Assembly (NCBI RefSeq): GCF_004764705.1
Contig: NZ_SHLX01000001.1
Span: 310,001 to 374,000 of the forward strand
DNA length: 64,000 bases
Direction of reading: 5' to 3'
Source: Paenibacillus cymbidii
GTDB taxonomy: Bacteria > Bacillota > Bacilli > Paenibacillales > NBRC-103111
In this document: positions 1 through 8,301 of the stretch, in pieces
Numbering within the stretch: the stretch's first letter is position 1
Layout: every line of letters starts with the position of its first letter
The notes under the pieces: generated by a model
What the model saw: the letters and a program-made list of their open reading frames with translations, nothing else
What the model was told of the DNA's origin: nothing
Databases searched by the model: none
Position numbers and translations under genes: made by a program

Positions 1-1569
1 ATAATCGCCGTAGTTGGAGAAGGCGGCTTTGCGCTGGTTGGCGTCGATCGCCGCAACGGCGAGCACTTCCGGATACGCGGCCGGATAACCCGGCTCGTCG
101 GTATTGTCGTTGCCGCTGGCCGCCACGATGACCACGTCCTTGTCGTAGGCGTATTTGATCGCGTCGTGAAGGAAGCTTGCTTCGGCGTAATTGCCGAGGC
201 TCAGGTTAATCACCTTGGCCCCGTGATCCGCCGCCCAAATGATGCCTTGCGACACGGCGTACGTATTGCCCGCGCCGGTTTCGTCAAGCACCTTGACCGG
301 CATCACCGGATTGTACCACGTCATGCCGGCAACGCCTTCGCCGTTGTTGACGAGCGCGGAGATGACGCCCGCGACATGCGTGCCGTGCCCGACATCGTCG
401 ATCGGATCGGCATCCTCATGGATGACATTCAGTCCGGATGCCAGATGGCCTTGCAAATCCGGATGCGCCAGATCGACGCCGGTATCGATGACCGCCACGG
501 TCACTTCGGAGCTGCCTTTGCCGACATCCCAGCCCGACAGCGTATCGATGATCGGCAAGTTCCATTGGTATTTCGCATACAGCACGTCGTTCGGGCCGGA
601 CGCTTTGTCCGCCGCGGGCGAAGGGGACGACCCGGCGGCGGCTCGGCCGGAGCCCGAACCGAGGCTGTTCGTCATGTACAAAAAATGCGGTTCGGCGTAT
701 TCGACGTTTTTGGTTTGAAAATACGCCATCAGTTGCTTCGCTTCCATCGTGCCCGACCGGAACACATACGTGTAGCCCAATTTGCGCACCGAAGAAGCGC
801 CGGTGTCGGCCTGCATCTGGCGCAGTTCGGCATCTGTAGGCGCGGTTCTGAATTTGACCACGACCTCGTTTTTGTGATAATGGCTCGTGCCCTCGTTTTC
901 CTCCGGATGTTCGACCTTGACGTCTCTCAGCGTATCGGAATCGACCGATTCAATTGTCCAGTTGTTGTCGGGCGGATAGGGGACGACACGCAAATTTTTC
1001 ATTTGGTGCGCATGCACCTGGCGCAAAATATCTTGCCTGACGACGGCAATCAGCGCTTCGTTGCCGCCTTCCGCCGGTTCGGCAAGCACGAACAGGGCGT
1101 CGCCGCGCACGTCAAGCTTGGGCGACTCGTAAGCTTGGGCGGCCGCCGCCTTCTGGCGCGCTTCAGCGATATAAGGCGCCGCCGCCGCTTGCGCTTCCGG
1201 CGACAGCTCGCCCGCCACAACGCCGGCATTCGGCGTTTCGCCGCTGCGCAAGTACATGACGTGCGCCATATGGGCGCGTTCGCTCCGCAGCTGCCGCACC
1301 GCCGTCGCCGGGTCCCCCGATGTCCGGATCGCGGCCAGCGTCTGGCGCAAGTCGAGCCGGCACTGGTTGCGGCATAACCCGTCGGTCCGCTCCACATCGC
1401 CGCTTACGAGCGATTGTTTGGCGGCCAGCTCCTGCGCGGCGGTCAATGTACGCTCCGAAGGCTGATCGGACGATTGTTCCGCGCCTCCGCCGCCGCGGTG
1501 CGAATTCGAGGGCAGCAGCAGCAAAACAAGTCCGGCGATCGCGGCTCCGGCAACGACGCTTCGTTTCAT
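1..1569 (-). CDS. Secreted S8 family serine peptidase (subtilase), C-terminus outside window
   Basis: Reading the minus strand from ATG at 1569 gives 523 codons open to the window edge, so the C-terminal part is missing. A hydrophobic N-terminus (about residues 7-20) looks like a signal peptide or anchor. A long N-terminal region follows and may include an I9-like propeptide around residues 235-300. The subtilase core is clear: VIDTG with catalytic Asp at about 362, GHGTHV with catalytic His at about 395, and the oxyanion-hole motif AASGN. The catalytic Ser (GTSMA) would lie beyond base 1. AAGGAGG precedes the ATG at good spacing. It is predicted to be an extracellular endopeptidase; the substrate cannot be read from sequence. 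It is divergent from the YpuI-like gene. Confidence 0.93.
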   Translation of the reverse strand, partial: MKRSVVAGAAIAGLVLLLLPSNSHRGGGGAEQSSDQPSERTLTAAQELAAKQSLVSGDVERTDGLCRNQCRLDLRQTLAAIRTSGDPATAVRQLRSERAHMAHVMYLRSGETPNAGVVAGELSPEAQAAAAPYIAEARQKAAAAQAYESPKLDVRGDALFVLAEPAEGGNEALIAVVRQDILRQVHAHQMKNLRVVPYPPDNNWTIESVDSDTLRDVKVEHPEENEGTSHYHKNEVVVKFRTAPTDAELRQMQADTGASSVRKLGYTYVFRSGTMEAKQLMAYFQTKNVEYAEPHFLYMTNSLGSGSGRAAAGSSPSPAADKASGPNDVLYAKYQWNLPIIDTLSGWDVGKGSSEVTVAVIDTGVDLAHPDLQGHLASGLNVIHEDADPIDDVGHGTHVAGVISALVNNGEGVAGMTWYNPVMPVKVLDETGAGNTYAVSQGIIWAADHGAKVINLSLGNYAEASFLHDAIKYAYDKDVVIVAASGNDNTDEPGYPAAYPEVLAVAAIDANQRKAAFSNYGDY

Positions 1570-1790
1570 GTGGCATCCTCCTTGAGATCGAGTCCGATTG
1601 GCGCACGGCAATCCCGCGCGAGTCGATAGTTTAGCGTGTGGAACCGAAGCGGCGATTATGAACGGGAGTTGCTGGGGCGGGTTTTGCAGCTTTTTGGATA
1701 TAGCCTAACATGGCCGATTTGTGGTACGATGAAGAAGAATATGTGCAAACGATCGCGGATGATCGTCAACGTATGGAGGAGATTGCGCCC

Positions 1791-2291
1791 ATGACAGTGA
1801 AAAATGTAAAAGAACTGTGCGAAACGTCGAAAGCGGCCTTATCCGATGCGATAGCCCAGTTGGAACTATTTTTGAATACGCATGCATTGGCCCAGCTGAG
1901 CAGCGAAGGCGATGCGGCGATGGATGAATTTTACCGCGCTTATTTGTCCGATATGAGATTTCTGCTGGTCCACTGCGAAGTGGCCTACGAGAAACTCGGC
2001 GTCGCCCTGCGCCGCCCGACGTTCAACGCAGAATATGCGGAGAAGGCGCTTTACGAAACTTATCACAATTGCGTCAACAGCTTCTTTTACCCGAAAAACG
2101 AATGTTACTCCGAAGACGGACGTTACGCTTACACCGGCCAGGACGCGATCCGGTTCCGCAAGAAGCCGACCCGCGACGCGCGCGATTTGACGATCACCCT
2201 GTCCAAAATTTTCGAAGAACTGCGCGAGGAACTGGCTTATTACGAAACCGACTATATTACCCAGCGCCGGATGCAAGGCGAAAAAGTTTAA
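1791..2291 (+). CDS. YpuI-like DUF3907 family protein
   Basis: This 166-residue soluble protein resembles the DUF3907 family (B. subtilis YpuI), whose function is not established. It is rich in charged helices and has no signal peptide or membrane segment. ATG 1791 is chosen over the in-frame ATG at 1710 because GGAGGAG lies just upstream of 1791, and the earlier extension has no ribosome binding site and reads like non-coding sequence. A terminator hairpin follows at 2304, so it is probably monocistronic. Confidence 0.75.
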   Translation: MTVKNVKELCETSKAALSDAIAQLELFLNTHALAQLSSEGDAAMDEFYRAYLSDMRFLLVHCEVAYEKLGVALRRPTFNAEYAEKALYETYHNCVNSFFYPKNECYSEDGRYAYTGQDAIRFRKKPTRDARDLTITLSKIFEELREELAYYETDYITQRRMQGEKV

Positions 2292-2303
2292 TACATGAAT
2301 GCC

Positions 2304-2339
2304 AGGGGTGCCGCAAGCGATACGGCATCCCTTTAATTT
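2304..2339 (+). terminator. Intrinsic terminator after the YpuI-like gene
   Basis: AGGGGTGCCG pairs with CGGCATCCCT (one G-T wobble) across a short loop, followed by TTTAATTT. It sits 13 bases after the stop codon. Confidence 0.7.
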
Positions 2340-2393
2340 GCTCGGATACAGGCCGCCGCCCGGGGCAAAATGAGTGCGGAGGTGGCGATCATT

Positions 2394-3008
2394 ATGCCAG
2401 CGGTAAAATGCAGCGTAGCCAATTGCAGCTTCTGGGCAGAAGGAAATGAATGCAGCGCCAATTCAATTCAGATCGACATCGACGAGCATGCCAAAGCGAC
2501 ATCGGGCGATGCCGAATTCGCTTCCGATTTCGGCTCCAGCCACGAAGACCAGGCGTCTTCCGTCGCGGGCACATGCTGCCATACGTTCCAGCCGAAGCTT
2601 GAGCCTGTGCCTCGTCACGATGTGAAGGAAACCGCCGCCCTGTTCCAGCAGCAGGAGTTTCGTCAGGAAGCGGGCGACCCTGCACCGGATCGCGTTGCCG
2701 ACACCGAGGCGGCGGCCGAACTTGCCCCTCATCCGGCATCGTTTCGCACGCATGAGCTTCGGCGTAACGCGGGGGAGGAAGACTATTCCTTCGATTCTTA
2801 TGGTTCGCTCAGCCGCATTGTCGGCTGGACGGCGCTTGCGCTTTCGGTCGTGGCGATGTTTTATTTTCCGCTGTTGTTCGGAGCGGCGGCCGTATTATTC
2901 GGCGTTCTGGCGTTCGTCGGCGGCAGTCGGGCGTTGGGCGGGTGGGCGACCGGACTCGGTTTGCTTGCCGTTGTGGCGCATTTTTTCATTATCCCTTATT
3001 ACAGTTAA
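2394..3008 (+). CDS. DUF1540 cysteine-rich domain fused to a C-terminal membrane domain
   Basis: This 204-residue protein has two parts. Residues 1-70 carry a DUF1540-like Cys pattern (VKCSVANCSFW ... NECSA ... TCCHTF), which suggests metal binding; DUF1540 proteins are common in spore-formers but not functionally defined. A polar, low-complexity linker follows. The C-terminus (about 145-204) has two hydrophobic helices rich in Gly/Ala, like DUF4190-type membrane segments. ATG 2394 is preferred to 2370 because GGAGGTG at 2379 fits it. The fusion would tether a small Cys-rich domain to the membrane. The domain assignment rests on the Cys pattern; the role is unknown. Confidence 0.72.
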   Translation: MPAVKCSVANCSFWAEGNECSANSIQIDIDEHAKATSGDAEFASDFGSSHEDQASSVAGTCCHTFQPKLEPVPRHDVKETAALFQQQEFRQEAGDPAPDRVADTEAAAELAPHPASFRTHELRRNAGEEDYSFDSYGSLSRIVGWTALALSVVAMFYFPLLFGAAAVLFGVLAFVGGSRALGGWATGLGLLAVVAHFFIIPYYS

Positions 3009-3184
3009 AGAACGTTGATTCAGCGGGAAAAAGCGGCGCGCCCGATCGGAGCTTGTGGCCGGTTGGCGCGTTTTGCTTCGCCCGAGACGGAGATTTGAGG
3101 ATGCCAGGCAATTCCCTCTGGATGATTCCGCCAAAAACGTGTACAATAGCGAAAGAGCATGTCCAGCGCACGAGGTGACTTTTG

Positions 3185-3868
3185 ATGAGTATCGATCCGC
3201 GCATCTTGCAGCAACTGCTGCAAATGCAGTTCCGCAGCAAAATCGATTTGTTGTCCAAGGTCGCGAACAACCAGCCCGGCAGCGATTCGACGTTCGCCGA
3301 TTTGCTCGGCGTCCTGCTCGGCGGAGATTCGGAAACGGATGACGCCGATGCGGCGATTTCCGCTTCCATGTCGAACACGTCGTTGGCGACGATGATGGCG
3401 CTTCGGTCCTACAGCGCTTATGCGGGTAGTTCCGGCGGCGATGCCTCTGCTTACGATGCCCTGATCGATCGTGCGGCTGCCCGCAACGGCGTCGACGATT
3501 CGCTCATCAAGGCGGTCATCAATGCCGAATCGTCGTTTCAGTCCAATGCCGTATCGTCGGCCGGGGCGAAAGGGTTGATGCAGCTGATGGACGGCACGGC
3601 GGCCAGTCTCGGCGTGCTGAACTCCTTCGATCCGGAGCAGAATGTCAATGGCGGCACCCGGTACCTGTCCGATCTGCTGCGCAAGTACAAAGGCAATGAA
3701 GCGGTGGCGCTGGCCGCGTACAATGCGGGCTCGAACCGGATCGACCGGCTCGGCATCGCAACCGACGAGCAGTTGAATGCGAAGCTCGACTCGTTGCCGC
3801 AGGAGACGCGCAACTACGTCGCCAAAGTGCAAGCGCTGAAAAACCGCTACGAAACCGAACTGCCGTAA
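3185..3868 (+). CDS. Lytic transglycosylase (SLT, GH23-like), CwlQ/YjbJ type
   Basis: This 227-residue protein carries a C-terminal SLT domain (about residues 88-225) that should cleave the MurNAc-GlcNAc bond in peptidoglycan with formation of an anhydro product. The catalytic Glu is in INAESSFQ (E115), followed by GLMQLM, NGGTRYL and LAAYNAG, the standard motif order. The N-terminal 85 residues are Ser/Asp-rich without a signal peptide, as in the B. subtilis CwlQ (YjbJ) type. GAGGTG before ATG 3185 fixes the start; the preceding TTG is ignored. A terminator follows, so the gene is probably alone. Confidence 0.88.
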   Translation: MSIDPRILQQLLQMQFRSKIDLLSKVANNQPGSDSTFADLLGVLLGGDSETDDADAAISASMSNTSLATMMALRSYSAYAGSSGGDASAYDALIDRAAARNGVDDSLIKAVINAESSFQSNAVSSAGAKGLMQLMDGTAASLGVLNSFDPEQNVNGGTRYLSDLLRKYKGNEAVALAAYNAGSNRIDRLGIATDEQLNAKLDSLPQETRNYVAKVQALKNRYETELP

Positions 3869-3888
3869 GCTACATATTCACATTCGGG

Positions 3889-3919
3889 AAAAGATCGATG
3901 CCGGTCTTTTTCTTTTTTT
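3889..3919 (+). terminator. Intrinsic terminator after the lytic transglycosylase
   Basis: AAAAGATC pairs with GGTCTTTT (one wobble) around a 6-base loop and runs into a T-rich tract up to 3919, between the transglycosylase stop and nifZ. Confidence 0.75.
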
Positions 3920-3940
3920 GAAGCAAATGGGAGGCAGGCT

Positions 3941-5098
3941 ATGCTTTATTTGGATTATTGCGCCACAACGCCGCCTCTGGACGAAGTGGTCGATACGATT
4001 GCCGACGTGATGAAGAAACATTACGGCAATCCGTCGTCGCTGCATCGGTTCGGGCTGGACGCCGAGCGGCTGCTCGGGCAAGCCCGCGCGGTCATCGCCG
4101 CCACGCTGTCGGCGAAGCCGGACGAAATCATTCTGACGTCGGGTGGCACGGAAAGCAACCAGTTGGCCATTCGCGGCGTTGCCGGTCAATTCGCCAGCCG
4201 CGGCAACCATCTGATTACCAGCGCGGTGGAGCACCCGTCCGTACTGGAATGCTTCCGCGCGCTCGAAAGCGAAGGCTTTCGCGTGACCGTACTGCCGGTC
4301 GACGCGACCGGCCGGGTGAGCGTGGACGAATTGCGCGAAGCCATCACGAGCGAGACGATTCTGGTCAGTCTCATGCATGTCAACAATGAAACCGGCCGCA
4401 TTCAGCCGGTAGAAGAAGCGGGCGAATTGCTGCGCGCCTATCCGCGCATCGTCTTCCACGTCGACGCCGTGCAAAGCGCCGGCAAACTTCCGCTCGACCC
4501 GGCCGCGCACGGGATCGACTTGCTCAGCGTCTCCGCGCACAAGCTGCGCGGACCGAAAGGCGCCGGCTTCCTGTACCGGCGCCGCGGACTGGCGCTGAAG
4601 CCGCTGTTCGTCGGCGGCGGCCAGGAGTTCGGCTTGCGCTCCGGCACGCCCAACGTGCCGCTCGCCGTCGGCATGGCCAAGGCGGTGCGCATCGCGTTCG
4701 AGCGGAGCGAGCAAGCGGCGGCGCACCTCCACCGGCTGCGCCGCCGGCTAGCCCGCCGCATCGCCGGCATCCCGGCGCTGCGGCTGACGTTGCCGGAGGA
4801 GCTGGACGGCGTGGCGCCGCACATGGTGCACTTCCTGTTCCCCGGCATGCCGGCGGAGGCGGCGCTGCATGCGCTCGAACAGCGCGGCATCTGCATCTCG
4901 AGCCGTTCGGCTTGCTCGTCGGGCAAGCCGGAGCCGAGCCGGGTGCTGCTTGCGATGGGGCTGACGCGCGAACTGGCGGAATCGGGCTTGCGCGTCAGCT
5001 TCGGCGAAGCGCATACCGAGGCCGATATCGATGCGGCAGGCGATGCGATCGAACAAGTGGCCGGCGCAATGGCACGGAGGAAGGGGGGCGAATCGTGA
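3941..5098 (+). CDS. nifZ: Cysteine desulfurase (NifS/IscS class V aminotransferase), ThiI partner
   Basis: This 385-residue PLP enzyme removes sulfur from cysteine and holds it as a persulfide. Visible residues are the N-terminal YLDYCATTP, H98 in VEHPS, D175 and Q178 in HVDAVQ, the PLP lysine K201 in SAHKLRGPKG, and the mobile persulfide cysteine C325 in SRSACSSG. The stop codon overlaps the GTG of thiI by four bases (GTGA), so translation is probably coupled. In B. subtilis the desulfurase next to thiI is NifZ and supplies sulfur for 4-thiouridine in tRNA. The paralogue assignment comes from this neighbourhood; the enzyme class is certain. Confidence 0.93.
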   Translation: MLYLDYCATTPPLDEVVDTIADVMKKHYGNPSSLHRFGLDAERLLGQARAVIAATLSAKPDEIILTSGGTESNQLAIRGVAGQFASRGNHLITSAVEHPSVLECFRALESEGFRVTVLPVDATGRVSVDELREAITSETILVSLMHVNNETGRIQPVEEAGELLRAYPRIVFHVDAVQSAGKLPLDPAAHGIDLLSVSAHKLRGPKGAGFLYRRRGLALKPLFVGGGQEFGLRSGTPNVPLAVGMAKAVRIAFERSEQAAAHLHRLRRRLARRIAGIPALRLTLPEELDGVAPHMVHFLFPGMPAEAALHALEQRGICISSRSACSSGKPEPSRVLLAMGLTRELAESGLRVSFGEAHTEADIDAAGDAIEQVAGAMARRKGGES

Positions 5099-6327
5099 AA
5101 CCGGACGCGGTTATTGTAAGGTTGGGAGAATTGACGCTCAAAGGGAAAAATCGCCACAAGTTCGAAAAATCGATCATGAGGCATATCCATAAAGCATTGG
5201 CGCCTTATCGCCAAGTGGCGGTGACGACGGAATTCGCCCGCGTGTATATCGCATTGAACGGGGAAAACTACGGGCAGATAGCGGCAAGCCTGCGCACCGT
5301 CTTCGGCATTTCCTCTTACAGTCCGGCGGCGGCGATTGCAAGCGAAATGGCGCTGATGCGGGAAACGGCGCTTGCTGTCTTCAAGGGACTGGCCGTGCCG
5401 CCGCGCTCGTTCCGCATAACGGCCAAACGCGCCGACAAATCGTTTCCGCTCGATTCCCAGCAGCTGGCCGGCGACATCGGCGGCTACGTGCTGCAAGCGA
5501 TCAACGCCGAACGCGAGAAGACCGGCGAGACGCCACTGGTTGTGGACGTTCGCCGGCCCGATGCGGACATTCGTGTCGACGTGCGGGGACAAGGCACCTA
5601 CGTATTCGCCGAGACGATCGCGTCGTCCGGCGGCTTCCCGCACGGCAGCAACGGCAAAGCGATGCTGATGCTGTCCGGCGGCATCGATTCGCCGGTGGCC
5701 GGCTGGATGGCGATGCGGCGCGGGCTTGCGCTGGAGGCGGTGCACTTTCACAGCTATCCTTATACAAGCGAAAGGGCCAAACTTAAAGTGATCGAGCTCG
5801 TTCGCCGGTTGTCCGACTTTACGCCGGACGGCATGAAGCTTCACCTCGTACCGTTCACCGACATTCAGGTGCGGCTGCGGGACGACGTGCCGGACAACCT
5901 GCTGATTACGTTCATGAAACGGGCGATGCTGCAACTGACCGAGCGGTTGGCCGAACGAAACCGCGCGCTGGCCGTCGTGACCGGCGAAAGCCTGGGACAA
6001 GTGGCGAGCCAGACGCTGTCGAACTTGCATGTCATCGGCAGCGCCGGCTCGTTGCCCATCCTCCGACCGCTGATTACGAGCGACAAGCAGGAAATCATCG
6101 ACAAGGCGCTTGCGATCGGCACCTACGAAACGTCGATCCTGCCGTACGAAGATTGCTGCACGCTGTTCATGCCGAAGTCGCCGAGCACGAATCCGAGCCT
6201 GCGCCTGATCGAAAGTGTGGCAAGCCGGCTCGATTGGCTGGACGAAGCGTTGGACCGGGCGGTTGGCGCGACCGAATCGATGCAGCCGGGAGCCGAATCG
6301 CAGACGGCGTTTGACGCTTATTTTTAG
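5095..6327 (+). CDS. thiI: tRNA 4-thiouridine synthase ThiI
   Basis: This 410-residue protein activates U8 of tRNA as an adenylate and inserts sulfur delivered by the adjacent desulfurase; in some bacteria it also serves thiamine thiazole synthesis. The order is an NFLD/THUMP RNA-binding N-terminus (about 1-165) and a PP-loop ATP pyrophosphatase domain with LSGGIDSPVAGW near residue 187. There is no C-terminal rhodanese domain, as usual for the Firmicute form. GTG 5095 overlaps the nifZ stop. A longer ORF starting at 4912 runs through nifZ in another frame and is rejected. Confidence 0.95.
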   Translation: MKPDAVIVRLGELTLKGKNRHKFEKSIMRHIHKALAPYRQVAVTTEFARVYIALNGENYGQIAASLRTVFGISSYSPAAAIASEMALMRETALAVFKGLAVPPRSFRITAKRADKSFPLDSQQLAGDIGGYVLQAINAEREKTGETPLVVDVRRPDADIRVDVRGQGTYVFAETIASSGGFPHGSNGKAMLMLSGGIDSPVAGWMAMRRGLALEAVHFHSYPYTSERAKLKVIELVRRLSDFTPDGMKLHLVPFTDIQVRLRDDVPDNLLITFMKRAMLQLTERLAERNRALAVVTGESLGQVASQTLSNLHVIGSAGSLPILRPLITSDKQEIIDKALAIGTYETSILPYEDCCTLFMPKSPSTNPSLRLIESVASRLDWLDEALDRAVGATESMQPGAESQTAFDAYF

Positions 6328-6363
6328 ACGATGGATTGAAACCGGATCGGGTTGTCGTACGTA

Positions 6364-6657
6364 TTACGCTTTGGCCCTTAACGCGTCGCTTTCGATGGAC
6401 TGCGCCAGGGAGAAATCTTTGCCCGTCACGCCGCGGCTGTCGTGGGTCGTCAGCGATACGGTCACCTGATTATATTTGATTGCGATGTCGGGATGATGAT
6501 TGGCGGCATTCGCCAACTCGGCGATCCGATTCACGAAGGCAATCGCCCCCTGGAATCCGTCAAGCCGGTACGTTCGGTGCAAGGCATCGCTTTCAAAGCG
6601 CCAATTCGGGAGCTTGTGCAAATAGACGGCAACCTGTTCCGGAGACAATTTGCTCAT
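6364..6657 (-). CDS. 4a-hydroxytetrahydrobiopterin dehydratase (pterin-4a-carbinolamine dehydratase)
   Basis: This 97-residue protein has the PCD/DCoH signature HHPD in NAANHHPDIAIKYNQV, with downstream LTTHDSRGVT. The family dehydrates 4a-hydroxytetrahydropterins formed by aromatic amino acid hydroxylases, or acts in folate-type pterin metabolism. ATG 6657 (MSKLSPEQ) has AAAGGTGG eight bases upstream and is chosen over the GTG at 6669. It converges with thiI; the 36-base gap between the two stops shows no strong terminator. No hydroxylase gene is nearby, so its physiological substrate is not evident. Confidence 0.9.
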   Translation of the reverse strand: MSKLSPEQVAVYLHKLPNWRFESDALHRTYRLDGFQGAIAFVNRIAELANAANHHPDIAIKYNQVTVSLTTHDSRGVTGKDFSLAQSIESDALRAKA

Positions 6658-6783
6658 CTTCCTAACCACCTTTCGTTCGAATGATTGTACTGGATGAATC
6701 TATATGTATTGTATCAGAAAGGGCTTACATGCGTGCGGATTATTTCCGGTCGCGGGCAAGCCGCCAATTGGGGGACAATCGTG

Positions 6784-7443
6784 ATGGACTGGTTTTTGCT
6801 ATTTTTGCAAATTATGCTGATCAACATCGTGCTCAGCGGGGACAATGCCGTTGTAATCGCCCTCGCCAGCAAAAACCTGCCGGTTTCCCAGCGGAAACAG
6901 GCGATCTGGTGGGGGGCGTTCGGCGCCATCGGGCTGCGGCTTGTTCTCACCATCGTGGCGGTGAGCGTGCTGCAAGTCGCCTACATTCAGGCGATCGGCT
7001 CGCTGCTGCTGCTCTACATCGCCATCAAGCTGCTTATCGACGATTCGGGCGAAACGCATGTGAAGGAAGCGTCGACGCTCGGCAAAGCGATCTGGACGAT
7101 CATATTGGCCGACTTCGTCATGAGTCTGGACAATGTGCTGGCGATCGCGGCCAAAGCGCAGAACGACATCACCGTCATCATTCTCGGGATTGGCCTCAGC
7201 ATCCCGATCATCATCTGGGGCAGCACGATGGTCATGAACCTGCTGCAACGTTTCCCGATTCTCGTCTACTTGGGAGCCGGCATCCTCGGTTATACCGCGG
7301 GCGAGATGTTCCTCAAGGACGAAAAAATGAGCCAATACCTGCACGGGGACGCCATCCATTGGATGATTCCGATCGCGTTGACGATTGTCGTCATAGCCGC
7401 CGGACTGCTGAACAAGCTGGTCAAACGCGCCAAAATGGGTTGA
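6784..7443 (+). CDS. TerC family integral membrane protein
   Basis: This 219-residue protein has about seven hydrophobic helices and the two TerC acidic motifs NIVLSGDNAVVIA (near residue 17) and ADFVMSLDNVLAIA (near 115), which place Asp/Asn pairs inside membrane helices. TerC relatives in B. subtilis (MeeF, MeeY) export manganese for metalation of secreted enzymes; YjbE is of similar length. A metal-handling role is therefore inferred from the family. ATG 6784 is supported by the conserved MDWF start; the ribosome binding site (GGGGGA) is weak. I looked for a yybP-ykoY manganese riboswitch upstream and did not see one. Confidence 0.87.
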   Translation: MDWFLLFLQIMLINIVLSGDNAVVIALASKNLPVSQRKQAIWWGAFGAIGLRLVLTIVAVSVLQVAYIQAIGSLLLLYIAIKLLIDDSGETHVKEASTLGKAIWTIILADFVMSLDNVLAIAAKAQNDITVIILGIGLSIPIIIWGSTMVMNLLQRFPILVYLGAGILGYTAGEMFLKDEKMSQYLHGDAIHWMIPIALTIVVIAAGLLNKLVKRAKMG

Positions 7444-7458
7444 TCCTGCCGAAACCGC

Positions 7459-7486
7459 CGCCGCAAACGCCATTGCGGCGTTTTTT
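7459..7486 (+). terminator. Intrinsic terminator after terC
   Basis: CGCCGCAA and TTGCGGCG form a perfect 8-bp stem with a 6-base loop followed by TTTTTT. Confidence 0.9.
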
Positions 7487-7586
7487 GTCGGCATACGCAG
7501 GCGCTTCGAGCCGCTAGTATTTTCCGTCGAATTGGGCTAAACTAAAGGTAACGATTGTCGTATTTTGGGTGGGGGAGGGTTCGGTA

Positions 7587-8072
7587 ATGGCAAGAAACCG
7601 GTATTCGATTGGCATCGTGTTGATCGGCATCGCGATCGTGCTGCTGCTTGGCAAGCTCGGCGTGTTTGCCTTCCTGGGCAAAATGCTGTGGCCGCTTCTC
7701 GTTTTGGCGCCGGGGCTTCTGCTTCATTTTCTTTATTTCGGCCGTATTCTTCCTTCGGGTGTGCTTGTGCCGGGCGGCATTCTGGTGACGTATTCCGTGA
7801 TGTTCTTTTATTGCAATTTGTTCGGCTGGCATTCGATGTCGTACTTATGGCCCGGTTTCCTGTTCGGTGTTGCGGTAGGGTTGTACGAGCTTCAACTGTT
7901 CGACCGCAATGCGCCGAGAGGCACGATTACCGCCGCGCTCGTCATCGGCATTGTAGCTGCCGCGTTGTTTGCGCTGTCTCTGCTGTTCTCGCTTTCGATT
8001 TATGTCATTGTCCTGCTGCTCGTCGCGATCGGCGTTGTTATGGTGCTGCGCAGACGGCCGCGTTCGTGGTGA
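7587..8072 (+). CDS. Membrane protein with LiaI/LiaF-like transmembrane region
   Basis: This 161-residue, very hydrophobic protein has about five predicted membrane helices in two groups separated by a short polar stretch (NAPRG), and ends in a basic tail (RRRPRSW). The opening pattern, in which a short basic N-terminus is followed by a GxxLIGIAIVLLL helix, resembles the LiaI/LiaF/DUF5668-type transmembrane module found in envelope-stress proteins. No cytoplasmic or extracellular domain accompanies it. ATG 7587 is used because GGGGGAGGG lies upstream; GTG 7569 would overlap that site. Function unknown. Confidence 0.7.
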   Translation: MARNRYSIGIVLIGIAIVLLLGKLGVFAFLGKMLWPLLVLAPGLLLHFLYFGRILPSGVLVPGGILVTYSVMFFYCNLFGWHSMSYLWPGFLFGVAVGLYELQLFDRNAPRGTITAALVIGIVAAALFALSLLFSLSIYVIVLLLVAIGVVMVLRRRPRSW

Positions 8073-8081
8073 TTTTACCAC

Positions 8082-8128
8082 ATTAGAATTTATTAGTTTC
8101 CGGATGAGGCGGAATGTCAAATTCTAAT
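8082..8128. repeat. 10-bp inverted repeat in the typA leader region
   Basis: ATTAGAATTT (8082-8091) and AAATTCTAAT (8119-8128) are perfect inverted repeats separated by 27 bases, just after the stop of the upstream membrane protein gene. It could be an operator, or an AT-rich stem that helps end transcription; no T-run follows. Confidence 0.5.
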
Positions 8129-8195
8129 TGGCGATAAAACCTACCTCTGAACGCGGTCGCTCATCTTCGAATGGCTTCGATAGAGGTTTTCTCAC

Positions 8196-8224
8196 TTGAT
8201 TTTTGCCTGTCTCTCGGTTACAAT
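8196..8224 (+). promoter_or_regulatory. Sigma-A type promoter of typA
   Basis: TTGATT and TACAAT are separated by exactly 17 bases; the -10 ends 77 bases before the typA ATG. Confidence 0.75.
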
Positions 8225-8301
8225 AGAATGTATGTGTCAAGCGTCGGAATTCAGCCGGCGCTTATTTTGTGATGAGAGAGCCATAGGAGAGGTAGGAAAC
8301 C

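Noticed and set aside
166..1377. A 403-codon plus-strand ORF opposite the start of the window
   Set aside because: It is a shadow of the subtilase on the minus strand; the minus frame shows catalytic motifs and a ribosome site, whereas this one is Arg/His-rich and has neither.
6670..6783. Possible yybP-ykoY manganese riboswitch before the terC gene
   Set aside because: The conserved internal-loop sequences of that riboswitch are not visible in the short leader.
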